Positions 8,466 through 22,396 of a stretch of DNA of 64,000 bases are shown in pieces. The notes beneath the pieces were generated by a model. The model was not told where the DNA came from. It did not search any database and saw nothing but the letters and a program-made list of their open reading frames with translations. The stretch is from Thermomonas haemolytica (GTDB lineage Bacteria; Pseudomonadota; Gammaproteobacteria; Xanthomonadales; Xanthomonadaceae), in assembly GCF_004346265.1 (NCBI RefSeq), contig NZ_SMAP01000004.1, forward strand, positions 174,056-238,055. The letters are read 5' to 3'. Both the position numbers and the translations under genes were made by a program. How positions within the stretch are numbered: the stretch's first letter is position 1; each line of letters begins with the position of its first letter.

Positions 8466-9182
8466 ATGTCGGACATGACCCTGCTGCGGATCGGCATCGC
8501 GGTGGCGATGTCGCTGCTGCTCGGCGCGATCATCTACTTCGGCCGCAGCCGCAACGGCGGGCAGGGCCGGCGCCTGCCGCGCCCGGCGCGCGAAGGCGGC
8601 CGCGGCGAGCCGGTGGCGAGCGCCGACGAGGCCGAAAGCAATCGCGGCTGGAGCGATGCCGCGGTGGCGCAGGAGGAGTTGCCGCTGCCCGCGCCCGAGC
8701 GGCAGCTGCCGGGCAAGCGCACCAGCGACCAGTTCGACCGCATCCTCACCCTGTACGTGGCGGCCAAGGCCGACTGCAAGCTGCGCGGCCCCGACATCGT
8801 GGTGGCGGCGGAGAAGGCCGGCCTCACCTTCGGCTACATGGACGTGTTCCACCGCCTGGTGGACGGCCGCCCGGAGCTGGGGCCGATCTTCAGCGTGGCC
8901 AACATCATCAAGCCCGGCAGCTTCGACATGGCCGCCATCGCCGAGCTGGAGACCCCGGCTATCGCGTTTTTCCTCACCCTGCCGGCGCCAGTGCCGGCAC
9001 TGGATGCGTGGGAAACCATGGAGCCGGCGGCGCAGCGCATGGCCGACCTGCTGGACGGAGTGGTGCTGGACGAGGAGCGCAACGCGCTTGGCCGCCAGCG
9101 CATCCAGCACATCCGTGAGGAGCTGCGCGCCTACGACCGCCAGAACGCCGCGCCGCCGCTGGGCAAGTCCACGCGCTGGTGA
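8466..9182 (+). CDS. zipA: cell division protein ZipA
   Basis: A 238-residue inner-membrane division protein that tethers FtsZ to the membrane. It has an N-terminal membrane anchor (residues about 5-24, LLRIGIAVAMSLLLGAIIYFG), a short charged linker (about 25-90, shorter than the long Pro/Gln linker of E. coli ZipA) and a C-terminal FtsZ-binding domain (about 92-225) with AEKAGLTFGYMDVFHRL and ALGRQRIQHIREELRAYDR. It follows smc by 45 bases with GGAGG upstream, and precedes ligA; the order smc-zipA-ligA is a known gammaproteobacterial arrangement. Confidence 0.93.
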   Translation: MSDMTLLRIGIAVAMSLLLGAIIYFGRSRNGGQGRRLPRPAREGGRGEPVASADEAESNRGWSDAAVAQEELPLPAPERQLPGKRTSDQFDRILTLYVAAKADCKLRGPDIVVAAEKAGLTFGYMDVFHRLVDGRPELGPIFSVANIIKPGSFDMAAIAELETPAIAFFLTLPAPVPALDAWETMEPAAQRMADLLDGVVLDEERNALGRQRIQHIREELRAYDRQNAAPPLGKSTRW

Positions 9183-9190
9183 CGTTTGTT

Positions 9191-12631
<3,441 letters not shown>

Positions 12632-12780
12632 GCAACGGTCCCGGCGTGGCGGCATCGCTGAATGGCGTGTATCCGCGTCGGCGGGCCGCGCAGGATTTTC
12701 GGGAAGGGTTAATTCCGCGCCACTAGAGTGAAGCGCGAGGATCGTGCCCGTCCCGGGCCGAGGGAGAGGAGAGTCGAACC

Positions 12781-13524
12781 ATGCGCAGCACCCTGATCGC
12801 ATCCGGCCTGGCCCTGCTGGGCAGCGTCGCCGCCGCGCCCGCGGCGGCCCAGTACTACGGTGAGGGCTATCGTGACGGCTACGGCGGCGACTACCGCGGC
12901 GGCGAGATCGTGCGCTGTGAGTCGAATGACGGGCGCACTCGCGAATGCCCCACCAGCGGCGGGCGCGTGGTGGTGGAGCGCCAGCTCTCGCGCGGGGCCT
13001 GCATCGAGGGCGTGAACTGGGGCTACGGCCGCAACGGGATCTGGGTATCACAGGGCTGCCGCGCCGATTTCCGGGTGCTGGACTGGGGCCGGCCGGGCGG
13101 TCCCGGCTACGGCGGGATCGTCCGCTGCGAGTCGGACGACGGCCGCTACCAGCGCTGCGCGCTGCCCGACCGCGGCCGCGCCCAGCTGGTGCGCCAGCTG
13201 TCGCGCTCGGCCTGCATCGAGGGCCGCACCTGGGGGTCGGACTACGGCAGCGTGTGGGTGGCGCAGGGCTGCCGCGCGGAGTTCACCACCACCCGCGGCC
13301 CCGCGCGCGGCTGGGGCGACTACGGCGAGGGCATCGGCGGGCGGGTGTTCCGATGCGAGTCGGACGATGGCCGCTACACCGAATGCGCGGCCAATACCCG
13401 TGCCGGCGTGCAGCTGGTGCGCCAGCTGTCGCGCTCGGCCTGCATCGAGGGCCGCACCTGGGGCTACGGCCGCAGCGGCATCTGGGTGGCGCAGGGCTGC
13501 CGCGCGGAGTTCCGCAGCTACTGA
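12781..13524 (+). CDS. exported protein with three DUF3011 repeats
   Basis: A 247-residue protein with a signal peptide (residues 1-23, ending AAPAAAQ) and three tandem copies of the DUF3011 unit, at about residues 43-96, 111-168 and 190-247. Each has the pattern (V/F)RCES(N/D)DGR...C...RQLSR(S/G)ACIEG..WG......WV.QGCRA(D/E)F, with four cysteines that presumably form disulfides in the periplasm or outside. The function of DUF3011 is unknown; the family is common in xanthomonads, usually with one or two copies. Repeats 2 and 3 share long identical DNA, so the third unit looks recently duplicated. GAGAGGAGAG upstream is a strong ribosome-binding site. It is flanked by unrelated genes. Confidence 0.9.
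   Translation: MRSTLIASGLALLGSVAAAPAAAQYYGEGYRDGYGGDYRGGEIVRCESNDGRTRECPTSGGRVVVERQLSRGACIEGVNWGYGRNGIWVSQGCRADFRVLDWGRPGGPGYGGIVRCESDDGRYQRCALPDRGRAQLVRQLSRSACIEGRTWGSDYGSVWVAQGCRAEFTTTRGPARGWGDYGEGIGGRVFRCESDDGRYTECAANTRAGVQLVRQLSRSACIEGRTWGYGRSGIWVAQGCRAEFRSY
13183..13512 (+). repeat. intragenic direct repeats inside the DUF3011 gene
   Basis: Bases 13183-13235 and 13411-13463 are identical over 53 bases, and 13255-13284 and 13483-13512 are identical over 30 bases, both at a 228-base offset. This marks repeats 2 and 3 as products of a recent 228-base (76-codon) tandem duplication. Confidence 0.9.
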
Positions 13525-13551
13525 GCGGGGCGGCGGGGCGGGACGGCGTGG

Positions 13552-13557
13552 TTAAAT
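13552..13557 (+). promoter_or_regulatory. -10-like TTAAAT six bases before the mtnA start
   Basis: TTAAAT stands out in an otherwise G+C-only stretch, and six bases separate it from the ATG. If it is a -10 box the transcript would begin at or next to the start codon (leaderless). No Shine-Dalgarno sequence is present. Confidence 0.4.
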
Positions 13558-13563
13558 GCGCGG

Positions 13564-14646
13564 ATGACCGACACCGCCCTCGCCCTCGCCGATCTCGACT
13601 TCGACCGTTACGACCACGTTCGCCCGATCCGCTGGACCGGCGAGGCGCTGGAGCTGCTGGACCAGCGCGTGCTGCCGTTCACGGTGGTGCACGAGTCCTG
13701 CCGCAGCAGCGACGAGGTGGCCGCCGCGATCCGCGCGCTGGTGGTGCGCGGTGCTCCTGCGATCGGGATCGCCGCGGCCTGGGGCGTGGTGCTGGCGGCA
13801 CGCGCGTTGCCCGCCGACCACGCGACGGACGCGGCCGCCGCGAGCGCGCTGCTGGAGCCGGCGCTGCAGCACCTGAACGCGGCGCGCCCGACCGCGGTCA
13901 ACCTGATGTGGGCGCTGGCGCGCATGCGCCGGGTGCTCGCCACGGCTGGCGCCGACTGGCGCGCGGCGCTGGAGCGCGAGGCGCAGGCGATCGAACGCGA
14001 GGACCTGGCCGCCAACCGCCGCATGGGTGCGCTCGGCGCCGCCCTGATTGCGCCCGGCAGCGGGGTGCTGACCCACTGCAATACCGGCTCGCTGGCCACG
14101 GCCGGGTTCGGCACCGCGCTTGGGGTGATCCGCGCCGGCGTCGCCGCCGGCCGCGTCGCGCGCGTGTTCGCCACCGAGACCCGGCCCTGGAACCAGGGCG
14201 CGCGCCTGACCGTGTGGGAACTCGGCCAGGACGGGATCGACGCCACCCTGATCGCCGATTCCGCGGCGGCGCACCTGATGAAAACCGGGCAGGTGCAGTG
14301 GGTGGTGGTGGGCGCCGACCGCATCTGCGCCAATGGCGATACCGCCAACAAGATCGGCACCTACCCGCTGGCCATCGCCGCCCGCCACCACGGGCTGAAG
14401 GTGATGGTGGTGGCGCCGTCCTCGACCGTGGACATGGCCACGGCCAGCGGCGATCGCATCGAGATCGAGGAGCGCGACCCGGCCGAGCTGCTGAGCTTCC
14501 GCGGCAAGCGCGTGGTGGCCGAGGGCGTGCGCGCCTGGAACCCGGTGTTCGACGTCACCCCGCATGCCCTGATCGACGCCATCGTCACCGAGCGCGGCGT
14601 GGTCGAGCGTCCCGACGCCGGGCGCATGCGCGCGCTGTTCGGCTGA
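13564..14646 (+). CDS. mtnA: S-methyl-5-thioribose-1-phosphate isomerase
   Basis: A 360-residue MtnA of the eIF2B-like fold, which converts methylthioribose 1-phosphate to methylthioribulose 1-phosphate in methionine salvage. Signature blocks are [15 protein letters not shown] (about 61-74), HCNTG with the catalytic C172, [18 protein letters not shown] with the catalytic D252, and the C-terminal [11 protein letters not shown]. The start at 13564 gives [24 protein letters not shown], where the PIRW block is family-typical. No other methionine-salvage gene is adjacent; downstream is gyrA after 237 bases. Confidence 0.95.
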   Translation: MTDTALALADLDFDRYDHVRPIRWTGEALELLDQRVLPFTVVHESCRSSDEVAAAIRALVVRGAPAIGIAAAWGVVLAARALPADHATDAAAASALLEPALQHLNAARPTAVNLMWALARMRRVLATAGADWRAALEREAQAIEREDLAANRRMGALGAALIAPGSGVLTHCNTGSLATAGFGTALGVIRAGVAAGRVARVFATETRPWNQGARLTVWELGQDGIDATLIADSAAAHLMKTGQVQWVVVGADRICANGDTANKIGTYPLAIAARHHGLKVMVVAPSSTVDMATASGDRIEIEERDPAELLSFRGKRVVAEGVRAWNPVFDVTPHALIDAIVTERGVVERPDAGRMRALFG

Positions 14647-14770
14647 GCCGGCGCCCGCGTCCGCGGTCGCGCCGGGAGGCGCGCCGCAAGGCCCCGGGCG
14701 GCCCCGTCCCTGCCGCGCAAGCGATTGATTTTTCCGGCGAAATCCGGGTGCTTTGGGTGCCTTCGGATGG

Positions 14771-14776
14771 TACAAT
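14771..14776 (+). promoter_or_regulatory. -10 box TACAAT, likely gyrA promoter
   Basis: TACAAT lies 107 bases before the gyrA ATG in the only A+T-containing part of the gap. A TTTGGG at 14752-14757 is too close to be a standard -35. The rest of the 237-base gap shows nothing else clear. Confidence 0.5.
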
Positions 14777-14883
14777 TCGATGTTCGCCCGATCCCCGCCT
14801 GATGCCCGTGTGGACGCCGCTTCCGCGGGCCTCGCGCGGGCCCGCAATCCCGCCCCAGAACCGCGACAGGACACACACGCACG

Positions 14884-17457
<2,574 letters not shown>

Positions 17458-17471
17458 TCCGGTCGATGTGC

Positions 17472-17503
17472 GACCGGCCCGCGCGGGTGCCGTGCGGCCG
17501 GTC
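17472..17503 (+). terminator. hairpin after gyrA
   Basis: GACCGGCC pairs perfectly with GGCCGGTC across a 16-base interior that can itself fold (GCGCGG/CCGTGC). Only a short TCTT follows, so intrinsic termination is possible but not certain. Confidence 0.4.
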
Positions 17504-17550
17504 TTCGGATAGCCTGTCGCGGGGATGATCGGCGGGGAGGCCGGGGCCGG

Positions 17551-18663
17551 ATGGACGCAGCGGGATGGGGGGTGGCGGTGGGAGTCGCGGTGGTCGTGGC
17601 CGCGCTGGGCGCATGGCGCCTGCAGCGCGGCGCCTCAGTGGCGCCGGCGCGCCGCGCGCATACGTCGGAAACCACGGCTGATGCGCAGGGGCCTGCCACC
17701 GCGGATGGTGACGCAGGTGGCGGCGATGCGCCCGGCCAGGATGCGATCCCGAGCGGGCGCGCCCTGACCCGCGAGCTGTTCGCGGCCGCGGTGGAGGTCG
17801 CCCCGACGGGTGGCGCGACGCCCCGGGCCGACGAGGCCGCTTATGCCGCGATCGCCGCGGCCTGCGCCCACCTGCTGTCGCGCCCGCAGTTCCAGTCGCG
17901 CCATCTGCCGCGTCGCCCGCATCTGCTGCCGCGGCTGATGCGCGCGCTCAACGATCCGGAGGTCGGGCTCGACCAGATCGCCCAGATCGTGGGCGAGGAC
18001 CCGGCGCTGTCGGCGAACCTGCTGCGGATCGCCAACAGCCCGTACTACCGGGTGCAGCGCAGCCCGGTGGAGAGCCTGCCGCGCGCCGCCGCGTTGCTGG
18101 GCCTGGACGGGATGCGCCCGGTGCTGGTCGCCGCGCTGCTGCAGCCGGTGCTGTCCTCTGGCAGCGGTCCGTTCGGGCGCCTGCCGGACGTGATCTGGGA
18201 GCACACCCGGATGGCCGCCGATGTCGCTTCCCGGCTGGTGCGCGGGCAGCGCGGCGCGGACGAGGCGCTGGTCGCGCAGATGGCCGCCCTCCTGCATGGC
18301 CTCGGCGCGATCGTGGTGGTGCAGCTGCTGCGCGAGAATGCGCATCTCGCGCCCGACCCGGCGACCGTCGCGCGCGTGCTGGAAGAGCAGGCCGCGCCGA
18401 TGGCGCACCGGATCGCCCAGGCCTGGGAGCTGCCGGCGAGGATCGAGGCCGCGCTGGACGCCCAGCGCGGGGAGGCGATGGGCGACGACCCGCTGGCGGG
18501 CGCCCTGCGCGCCGGGCGCATGGCCGCGGCGGTGGCACTGTTCTGTCGCGCGGGCCGCTGGACGCCGGAGCAGGGGCTGGCCCTGCTGCAGGCGTGGGCC
18601 GACCGGCGCGGGGTGGACGGCGATATCGAAGCGGCATGGGCGCGCCTGCACGCCGACGAGTGA
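17551..18663 (+). CDS. membrane-anchored HDOD domain protein
   Basis: A 370-residue protein with one N-terminal membrane segment (about residues 5-23, WGVAVGVAVVVAALGAWRL), a low-complexity linker to about residue 90 and an HDOD domain (about 120-300). Recognisable HDOD blocks are LPRLMRALNDPEVGLDQIAQIVGEDPALSANLLRIANSPYY and the following SLPRAAALLGLDGMRPVLV; the HD-type metal ligands are largely missing, as usual in HDOD proteins, which act as signalling scaffolds rather than phosphohydrolases. The target is unknown. It is monocistronic, facing the peroxiredoxin gene. Confidence 0.85.
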   Translation: MDAAGWGVAVGVAVVVAALGAWRLQRGASVAPARRAHTSETTADAQGPATADGDAGGGDAPGQDAIPSGRALTRELFAAAVEVAPTGGATPRADEAAYAAIAAACAHLLSRPQFQSRHLPRRPHLLPRLMRALNDPEVGLDQIAQIVGEDPALSANLLRIANSPYYRVQRSPVESLPRAAALLGLDGMRPVLVAALLQPVLSSGSGPFGRLPDVIWEHTRMAADVASRLVRGQRGADEALVAQMAALLHGLGAIVVVQLLRENAHLAPDPATVARVLEEQAAPMAHRIAQAWELPARIEAALDAQRGEAMGDDPLAGALRAGRMAAAVALFCRAGRWTPEQGLALLQAWADRRGVDGDIEAAWARLHADE

Positions 18664-18723
18664 GGCCCTGCGAAGCGTGGCGGAGCGCGGACCGCTGCGC
18701 GGCCAGCGCGGGTGCCGCGGCGC

Positions 18724-19209
18724 TCAGGCCGGCAGCTGGGCCAGCACGTGTTCGGCCGAGGACACCCGGTATTCGCCCGGGGCTTCCACCCATAGGCCCT
18801 TGACGATGCCGTTCTCGGCGTACAACGCGAAGCGCTTGCTGCGCACGCCCATGCCATAGCCGCTGGCGTCCATTTCCAGCCCCAGCGCGCGGGTGAAGTC
18901 GGCATTGCCATCCGCCAGCAGCTGGATCTCGGCCGGCACGTGGTAGGCATTGCCCCAGGCCTGCATCACGAAGGCATCGTTCACCGCCATGCAGGCCAGG
19001 CTGATCCCGCGCGCGCGGAACGCGTCGGCATGCGCGATGAAGCTGGGCAGGTGGCGTTCGGAGCAGGTGGGGGTGAAGGCACCGGGTACCGAGAACAGCA
19101 CCAGCTTGCGATGGTCGAACAGGGTCGGGGTGTCGATTTTGTGCACCCCGCTGGCGTCGATGAACTGCAGCACCGCTTCCGGGATGCGGTCGCCGATCTG
19201 GATGGCCAT
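18724..19209 (-). CDS. peroxiredoxin, type II / PRX5-like
   Basis: A 161-residue thioredoxin-fold peroxidase. The peroxidatic cysteine is C49 in the motif VPGAFTPTCSERHLPSF, and the type-II-specific block SLACMAVNDAFVMQAWG contains C73. There is no C-terminal cysteine, so it matches the type II group (for example poplar Prx II, with Cys51 and Cys76) that is reduced by glutaredoxin or thioredoxin and not by an internal resolving cysteine. The start at 19209 (MAIQIGDRIPEA) has AGGAG upstream; the open frame runs further to 19296 but lacks family similarity. It is divergent from hsp20 over 133 bases, which suggests shared stress control. Confidence 0.92.
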   Translation of the reverse strand: MAIQIGDRIPEAVLQFIDASGVHKIDTPTLFDHRKLVLFSVPGAFTPTCSERHLPSFIAHADAFRARGISLACMAVNDAFVMQAWGNAYHVPAEIQLLADGNADFTRALGLEMDASGYGMGVRSKRFALYAENGIVKGLWVEAPGEYRVSSAEHVLAQLPA

Positions 19210-19269
19210 GGTGCGATCTCCTGCGGCTGAAAAAATCCTGACTGCCCGCGCCTGCCGGCGCGGTGACCT

Positions 19270-19299
19270 CTTGACGGATGGAAGCGGCATTCCCATCTA
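19270..19299 (+). promoter_or_regulatory. sigma-32 (RpoH)-type promoter of hsp20
   Basis: CTTGACG (19270-19276) and TCCCATCTA (19291-19299) with a 14-base spacer closely match the heat-shock sigma-factor consensus CTTGAAA / CCCCATNTA. Transcription would start near 19306, about 37 bases before the hsp20 ATG. Confidence 0.75.
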
Positions 19300-19342
19300 C
19301 CGGCACGCGGCGATGGTGCGCCGCAACCAGCAGGAGGACGAC

Positions 19343-19837
19343 ATGAACCCGATCACTCATACCCACGATCCGCGTTTTGTGCAAGCCTCGCGTCGCCTGG
19401 GCCAGGCATCACCGGCCGACGACCTGCGCCAGCTGTTCGAGCGTTTCTTCCAGATGGGCGACCTGTCCGATGGTTCGTCGGTGGTCACCAGCCAGTGGAC
19501 GCCGCGGGTGGACATCCGCGAGGAGGACGGCCGCTTCGTGATCCTGGCCGACCTGCCGGGGATCGACCCGGACGAGGTCGAGATCATGATGGACAAGGGC
19601 ATCCTGTCGATCAAAGGCGAGCGCAAGAGCGAGATCGAGGAGCATGCCGAGCGCTACAGCCGGATCGAGCGCCGCTACGGCATGTTCCACCGCCGCTTCG
19701 CGCTGCCCGACAGCGCCGACCCGGAGGGGATCACCGCGCGCGGCTACAACGGCGTGCTGGAGATCAGCATTCCCAAGCGCCCGGAGACCACCCCGCGCCG
19801 GATCCATGTCGGCAAGGGTGATGGCCGCGTATCCTGA
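19343..19837 (+). CDS. Hsp20 family small heat shock protein
   Basis: A 164-residue holdase chaperone. The alpha-crystallin domain (about residues 50-150) contains WTPRVDIREEDGRFVILADLPGIDPDEVEI, the ILSIKGERKSE strand and the C-terminal GVLEISIPK; the I-x-I-type anchoring motif is present as ISIPK. GGAGGA precedes the start at 19343 by seven bases. The upstream heat-shock promoter and the perfect terminator downstream make it a monocistronic heat-shock gene, followed by the DnaJ-family gene cbpA, so this is a small chaperone cluster. Confidence 0.94.
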   Translation: MNPITHTHDPRFVQASRRLGQASPADDLRQLFERFFQMGDLSDGSSVVTSQWTPRVDIREEDGRFVILADLPGIDPDEVEIMMDKGILSIKGERKSEIEEHAERYSRIERRYGMFHRRFALPDSADPEGITARGYNGVLEISIPKRPETTPRRIHVGKGDGRVS

Positions 19838-19880
19838 GTCGCGGCCGGCGCGGGCCCATCCTGCCGCGCCAACGTCTAGA

Positions 19881-19914
19881 CTACGGCCCGTGATGTTCGC
19901 GGGCCGTAGCTTTT
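19881..19914 (+). terminator. rho-independent terminator after hsp20
   Basis: A perfect 10-bp stem, CTACGGCCCG with CGGGCCGTAG (19881-19890 and 19900-19909), has a 9-base loop and is followed by CTTTT. It lies 43 bases after the hsp20 stop. Confidence 0.75.
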
Positions 19915-19978
19915 ACGGGGCCAGGTGCCCGCGCGGGCGCGCAGCGGCCTCATCCGACCGAACGGGAAGCAGCCAGGC

Positions 19979-20887
19979 ATGGAATTCAAGGACTACTACG
20001 CCATCCTCGGGGTGGAACCCAGCGCCGGCGAGGCGGAGATCAAGACCGCCTACCGCCGGCTGGCGCGCAAGTACCACCCGGACGTGAGCAAGGAAAAGGG
20101 CGCCGAGGAGAAGTTCAAGGCGGTCAACGAAGCCTACGAGGCGCTGCGCGACCCGCAGAAGCGCGCCGCCTACGACCAGCTGCGCGCCGGCGGCTACCGT
20201 CCCGGCGATGAGATCAGGCCGCCGCCGGGCGGCTTCCACCGCGGCCCCGGCGGGCAGCCGGACTTCGATTTCGAGGAGATCTTCGCCGGCGGTGGCGCCG
20301 GCGGCGGGTTCTCCGACTTCTTCGAGAACCTGTTCGGTCGCGCCGGCCCCGGCGGTCGCGGCGCGCGGGCCGGCGCGGCCCCCGCCGGTGACACCCGCGC
20401 CAAGCTGGCGGTGCCGCTGAAGGCGGTGTACGAGGGCAGCAGCGTGCGGGTCACCGTCAATGGCAAGACCCTGGACGTGCGTATCCCCAAGGGCGTGCGC
20501 CCGGGCCAGGTGATCCGCCTCGGCAAGCAGGGCCGTGGCGGGCGCGACCTGCTGCTGGAAATCGAATACGCCGCCGACCCGCAGTTCGAGGTCGATGGCC
20601 GCAACATCCTCTACACCCTGCCGGTGGCGCCATGGGAAGCCGCGCTGGGCGCCACGCTCAACGTGCCGACGCTCGGTGGGCCGGTGGAGGTGAAGATCCC
20701 GCCGGATTCCGAGAGTGGGCGCAAGCTGCGCCTGCGCGGGCGCGGACTGCCGGGCAGCGGCAATGCGCCGGCCGGCGACCAGATCGTGGAACTGGAGATC
20801 CTGGCGCCGAAGGCGCATACCGAGGCCCAGCGCAAGGCCTACGCCAAGATGCGCGATGCCTTCGGGGACGACTGGCGGCGCAGCTAA
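19979..20887 (+). CDS. cbpA: DnaJ C-terminal domain co-chaperone, CbpA-like
   Basis: A 302-residue type II J-domain protein. The J domain (residues 4-70) has HPD at 33-35; a Gly/Phe-rich linker (about 75-135, GGFSDFFENLFG) follows, then two DnaJ C-terminal beta-domains (about 140-290) with VRIPKGVRPGQVIRL and LGATLNVPTLGGPVEVKIPPDSESGRKLRLRGRGLP. There is no cysteine-rich zinc finger, so it is CbpA and not DnaJ. It stimulates DnaK ATPase in the family. The start at 19979 (MEFKDYYAILGV) is fixed by the J domain; an 18-codon upstream extension of the frame is not family-like. Confidence 0.93.
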   Translation: MEFKDYYAILGVEPSAGEAEIKTAYRRLARKYHPDVSKEKGAEEKFKAVNEAYEALRDPQKRAAYDQLRAGGYRPGDEIRPPPGGFHRGPGGQPDFDFEEIFAGGGAGGGFSDFFENLFGRAGPGGRGARAGAAPAGDTRAKLAVPLKAVYEGSSVRVTVNGKTLDVRIPKGVRPGQVIRLGKQGRGGRDLLLEIEYAADPQFEVDGRNILYTLPVAPWEAALGATLNVPTLGGPVEVKIPPDSESGRKLRLRGRGLPGSGNAPAGDQIVELEILAPKAHTEAQRKAYAKMRDAFGDDWRRS

Positions 20888-20906
20888 GGCCTGCGCCCGG
20901 CGCGGT

Positions 20907-20932
20907 GCCCGCGGGCGTCAGGCGCCGCGGGC
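20907..20932. terminator. hairpin between convergent cbpA and pilH-like gene
   Basis: GCCCGCGG and CCGCGGGC form a perfect 8-bp stem with a 10-base loop in the 65-base convergent gap. No T-tract is seen on either strand, so it is a plausible but weak bidirectional terminator. Confidence 0.4.
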
Positions 20933-20952
20933 GGAGGATGAGCCGAGTAGGC

Positions 20953-21327
20953 TCAGGCGGCCGCGCCGCCCAGGTACTGGCCGATCATCGCGGCCAGCTC
21001 GGATTCGCTGAACGGCTTGGTGATGTAGGCCTTGGCGCCTTGGCGCATGCCCCACACGCGGTCGGTGTCCTGGTCCTTGGTGGTCACCAGGATCACCGGG
21101 ATGTGCTTGGTGGTGGGCTCGCGGGTGATCGAGCGGGTGGCCTGGAACCCGTTGAGGTTGGGCATCACCACGTCCATCAGGATCAGGTCGGGCAGCTCGC
21201 GCTTGGCGGCCTCCACCCCGGCCGCGCCATCTTCGGCGGTCAGCGCCTCGTGGCCGAGCTTCTCCACGATGCGGCGGATGCTCATCAGCTGGGAGGGCGA
21301 ATCATCGACGATCAGGATGCGAGCCAT
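20953..21327 (-). CDS. PilH-like single-domain response regulator
   Basis: A 124-residue stand-alone CheY-type receiver. The phospho-acceptor is D52 (LILMDVVMPNLNGFQATR), the acidic pair is D8-D9 (IVDDSPSQ), and K104 is in AYITKPFSE. The sequence MARILIVDDSP...VTTKDQDTDRVWGMRQGAKAYITKP closely resembles PilH, the receiver of the Pil-Chp chemosensory system that controls type IV pilus retraction. No other pil or chp gene is near, so the assignment to twitching motility is by similarity only. It is monocistronic, with a TACAAT box upstream. Confidence 0.85.
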   Translation of the reverse strand: MARILIVDDSPSQLMSIRRIVEKLGHEALTAEDGAAGVEAAKRELPDLILMDVVMPNLNGFQATRSITREPTTKHIPVILVTTKDQDTDRVWGMRQGAKAYITKPFSESELAAMIGQYLGGAAA

Positions 21328-21352
21328 GGAGTGTCCCCGGGTGTTCCGTCCG

Positions 21353-21358
21353 ATTGTA
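21353..21358 (-). promoter_or_regulatory. -10 box TACAAT for the pilH-like gene
   Basis: Read on the minus strand, GCTACAATCGG lies 25 bases before the ATG. Directly upstream is a GGCGGCCGGACGGCCGC inverted repeat (21359-21374), where a -35 would be expected; no TTGACA-like hexamer is seen. Confidence 0.5.
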
Positions 21359-21385
21359 GCGGCCGTCCGGCCGCCTGCAAGCCGC

Positions 21386-22396
21386 CTAGGACTGGCCTGC
21401 GACGCGCACCACGGTGCGCCCCAGCGAGCCGCCGGCCAGCATGCCGGCGAACACCTCCGGCAGGGCGTCCAAGCCGATTTCGCGGGTGCAGATCGCGTCC
21501 AGCGCGTTCGGCTTCCAGTCGCTGGCCAGCCGCCGCCAGACCTCGTCGCGGATGGCGCGCGCGGTGCCGGCCGAGGCGATGCCCAGCAGCGACACCCCGC
21601 GGATGATGAAGGGCATCACCGTGGCGTGCAGCTCCGGCGACGCCGCCAGCCCGCAGCTGGCGACGTTGCCGTAGGGCGCGGTCTGCGCCAGCAGGCTGGC
21701 CAGCATCGGCCCGCCCACGTTGTCGAGGCCGCCGCCGAAGCGGGCGCTGTCCATCGGCCGGGTGGTGGACAGCGCGTCGCGGCCGAGCACGGCGCTGGCG
21801 CCCAGGGCTTTGAGGTAATCGGCATGCTCCGGCTTGCCGCTGATCGCGTGCACCTCGAAGCCGGCCTTGCGGAAGATGGCGATCGCCAGCGAGCCCACGC
21901 CGCCGGTGGCGCCGGTCACGGCCAGCGGCCCCAGGTCGGGCGTCTGCCGGTTCTCGACCATGCGCAGCAGCCCCAGCGCGGCGGTGAAGCCGGCGGTACC
22001 GAGGATCATCGCCTCGCGCAGGGTGAGCCCGGCGGGCAGGGCGACCACCCATTTCGACTCCAGCCGCGCGTATTCCGCATAGCCGCCGTCGCGGGTTTCC
22101 GACAGCCCGCTGCCGGTCACCAGCACCGCATCGCCCTCCTTGAAGGCGGGATCGGTGGAGGCGACCACGTGGCCGGCGATGTCGATCCCGCCGACCAGCG
22201 GGAAGCTGCGCAGGATCTTGCCTTTGCCCGTACCGGCCAGCGCGTCCTTGTAGTTCACCGAGGAATAGGCGGTCTTGACCACGACCTCGCCGGGATTGAG
22301 GTCCTCCAGCGCAATGGATTCGATGCCGCTGCGGTAGCCACCGTGGCCATCGTCGCCGTGGATGCGGAAGGCGCGGAAACGGGGCGGGATGCTCAT
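21386..22396 (-). CDS. acuI: acrylyl-CoA reductase (NADPH) AcuI / YhdH-type oxidoreductase
   Basis: A 336-residue medium-chain dehydrogenase/reductase of the YhdH/AcuI quinone-oxidoreductase group, which lacks the catalytic zinc site. Diagnostic blocks are VVVKTAYSSVNYKDALAGTGKGKI, FPLVGGIDIAGHVV, the NADPH-binding VTGATGGVGSLAIAIF (about residues 150-165) and the C-terminal ALPEVFAGMLAGGSLGRTVV. Studied members reduce acryloyl-CoA and protect against its toxicity. It is the last gene of a three-gene operon (DUF3147-LOG-acuI); its ATG overlaps the LOG stop by ATGA. Confidence 0.88.
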   Translation of the reverse strand: MSIPPRFRAFRIHGDDGHGGYRSGIESIALEDLNPGEVVVKTAYSSVNYKDALAGTGKGKILRSFPLVGGIDIAGHVVASTDPAFKEGDAVLVTGSGLSETRDGGYAEYARLESKWVVALPAGLTLREAMILGTAGFTAALGLLRMVENRQTPDLGPLAVTGATGGVGSLAIAIFRKAGFEVHAISGKPEHADYLKALGASAVLGRDALSTTRPMDSARFGGGLDNVGGPMLASLLAQTAPYGNVASCGLAASPELHATVMPFIIRGVSLLGIASAGTARAIRDEVWRRLASDWKPNALDAICTREIGLDALPEVFAGMLAGGSLGRTVVRVAGQS

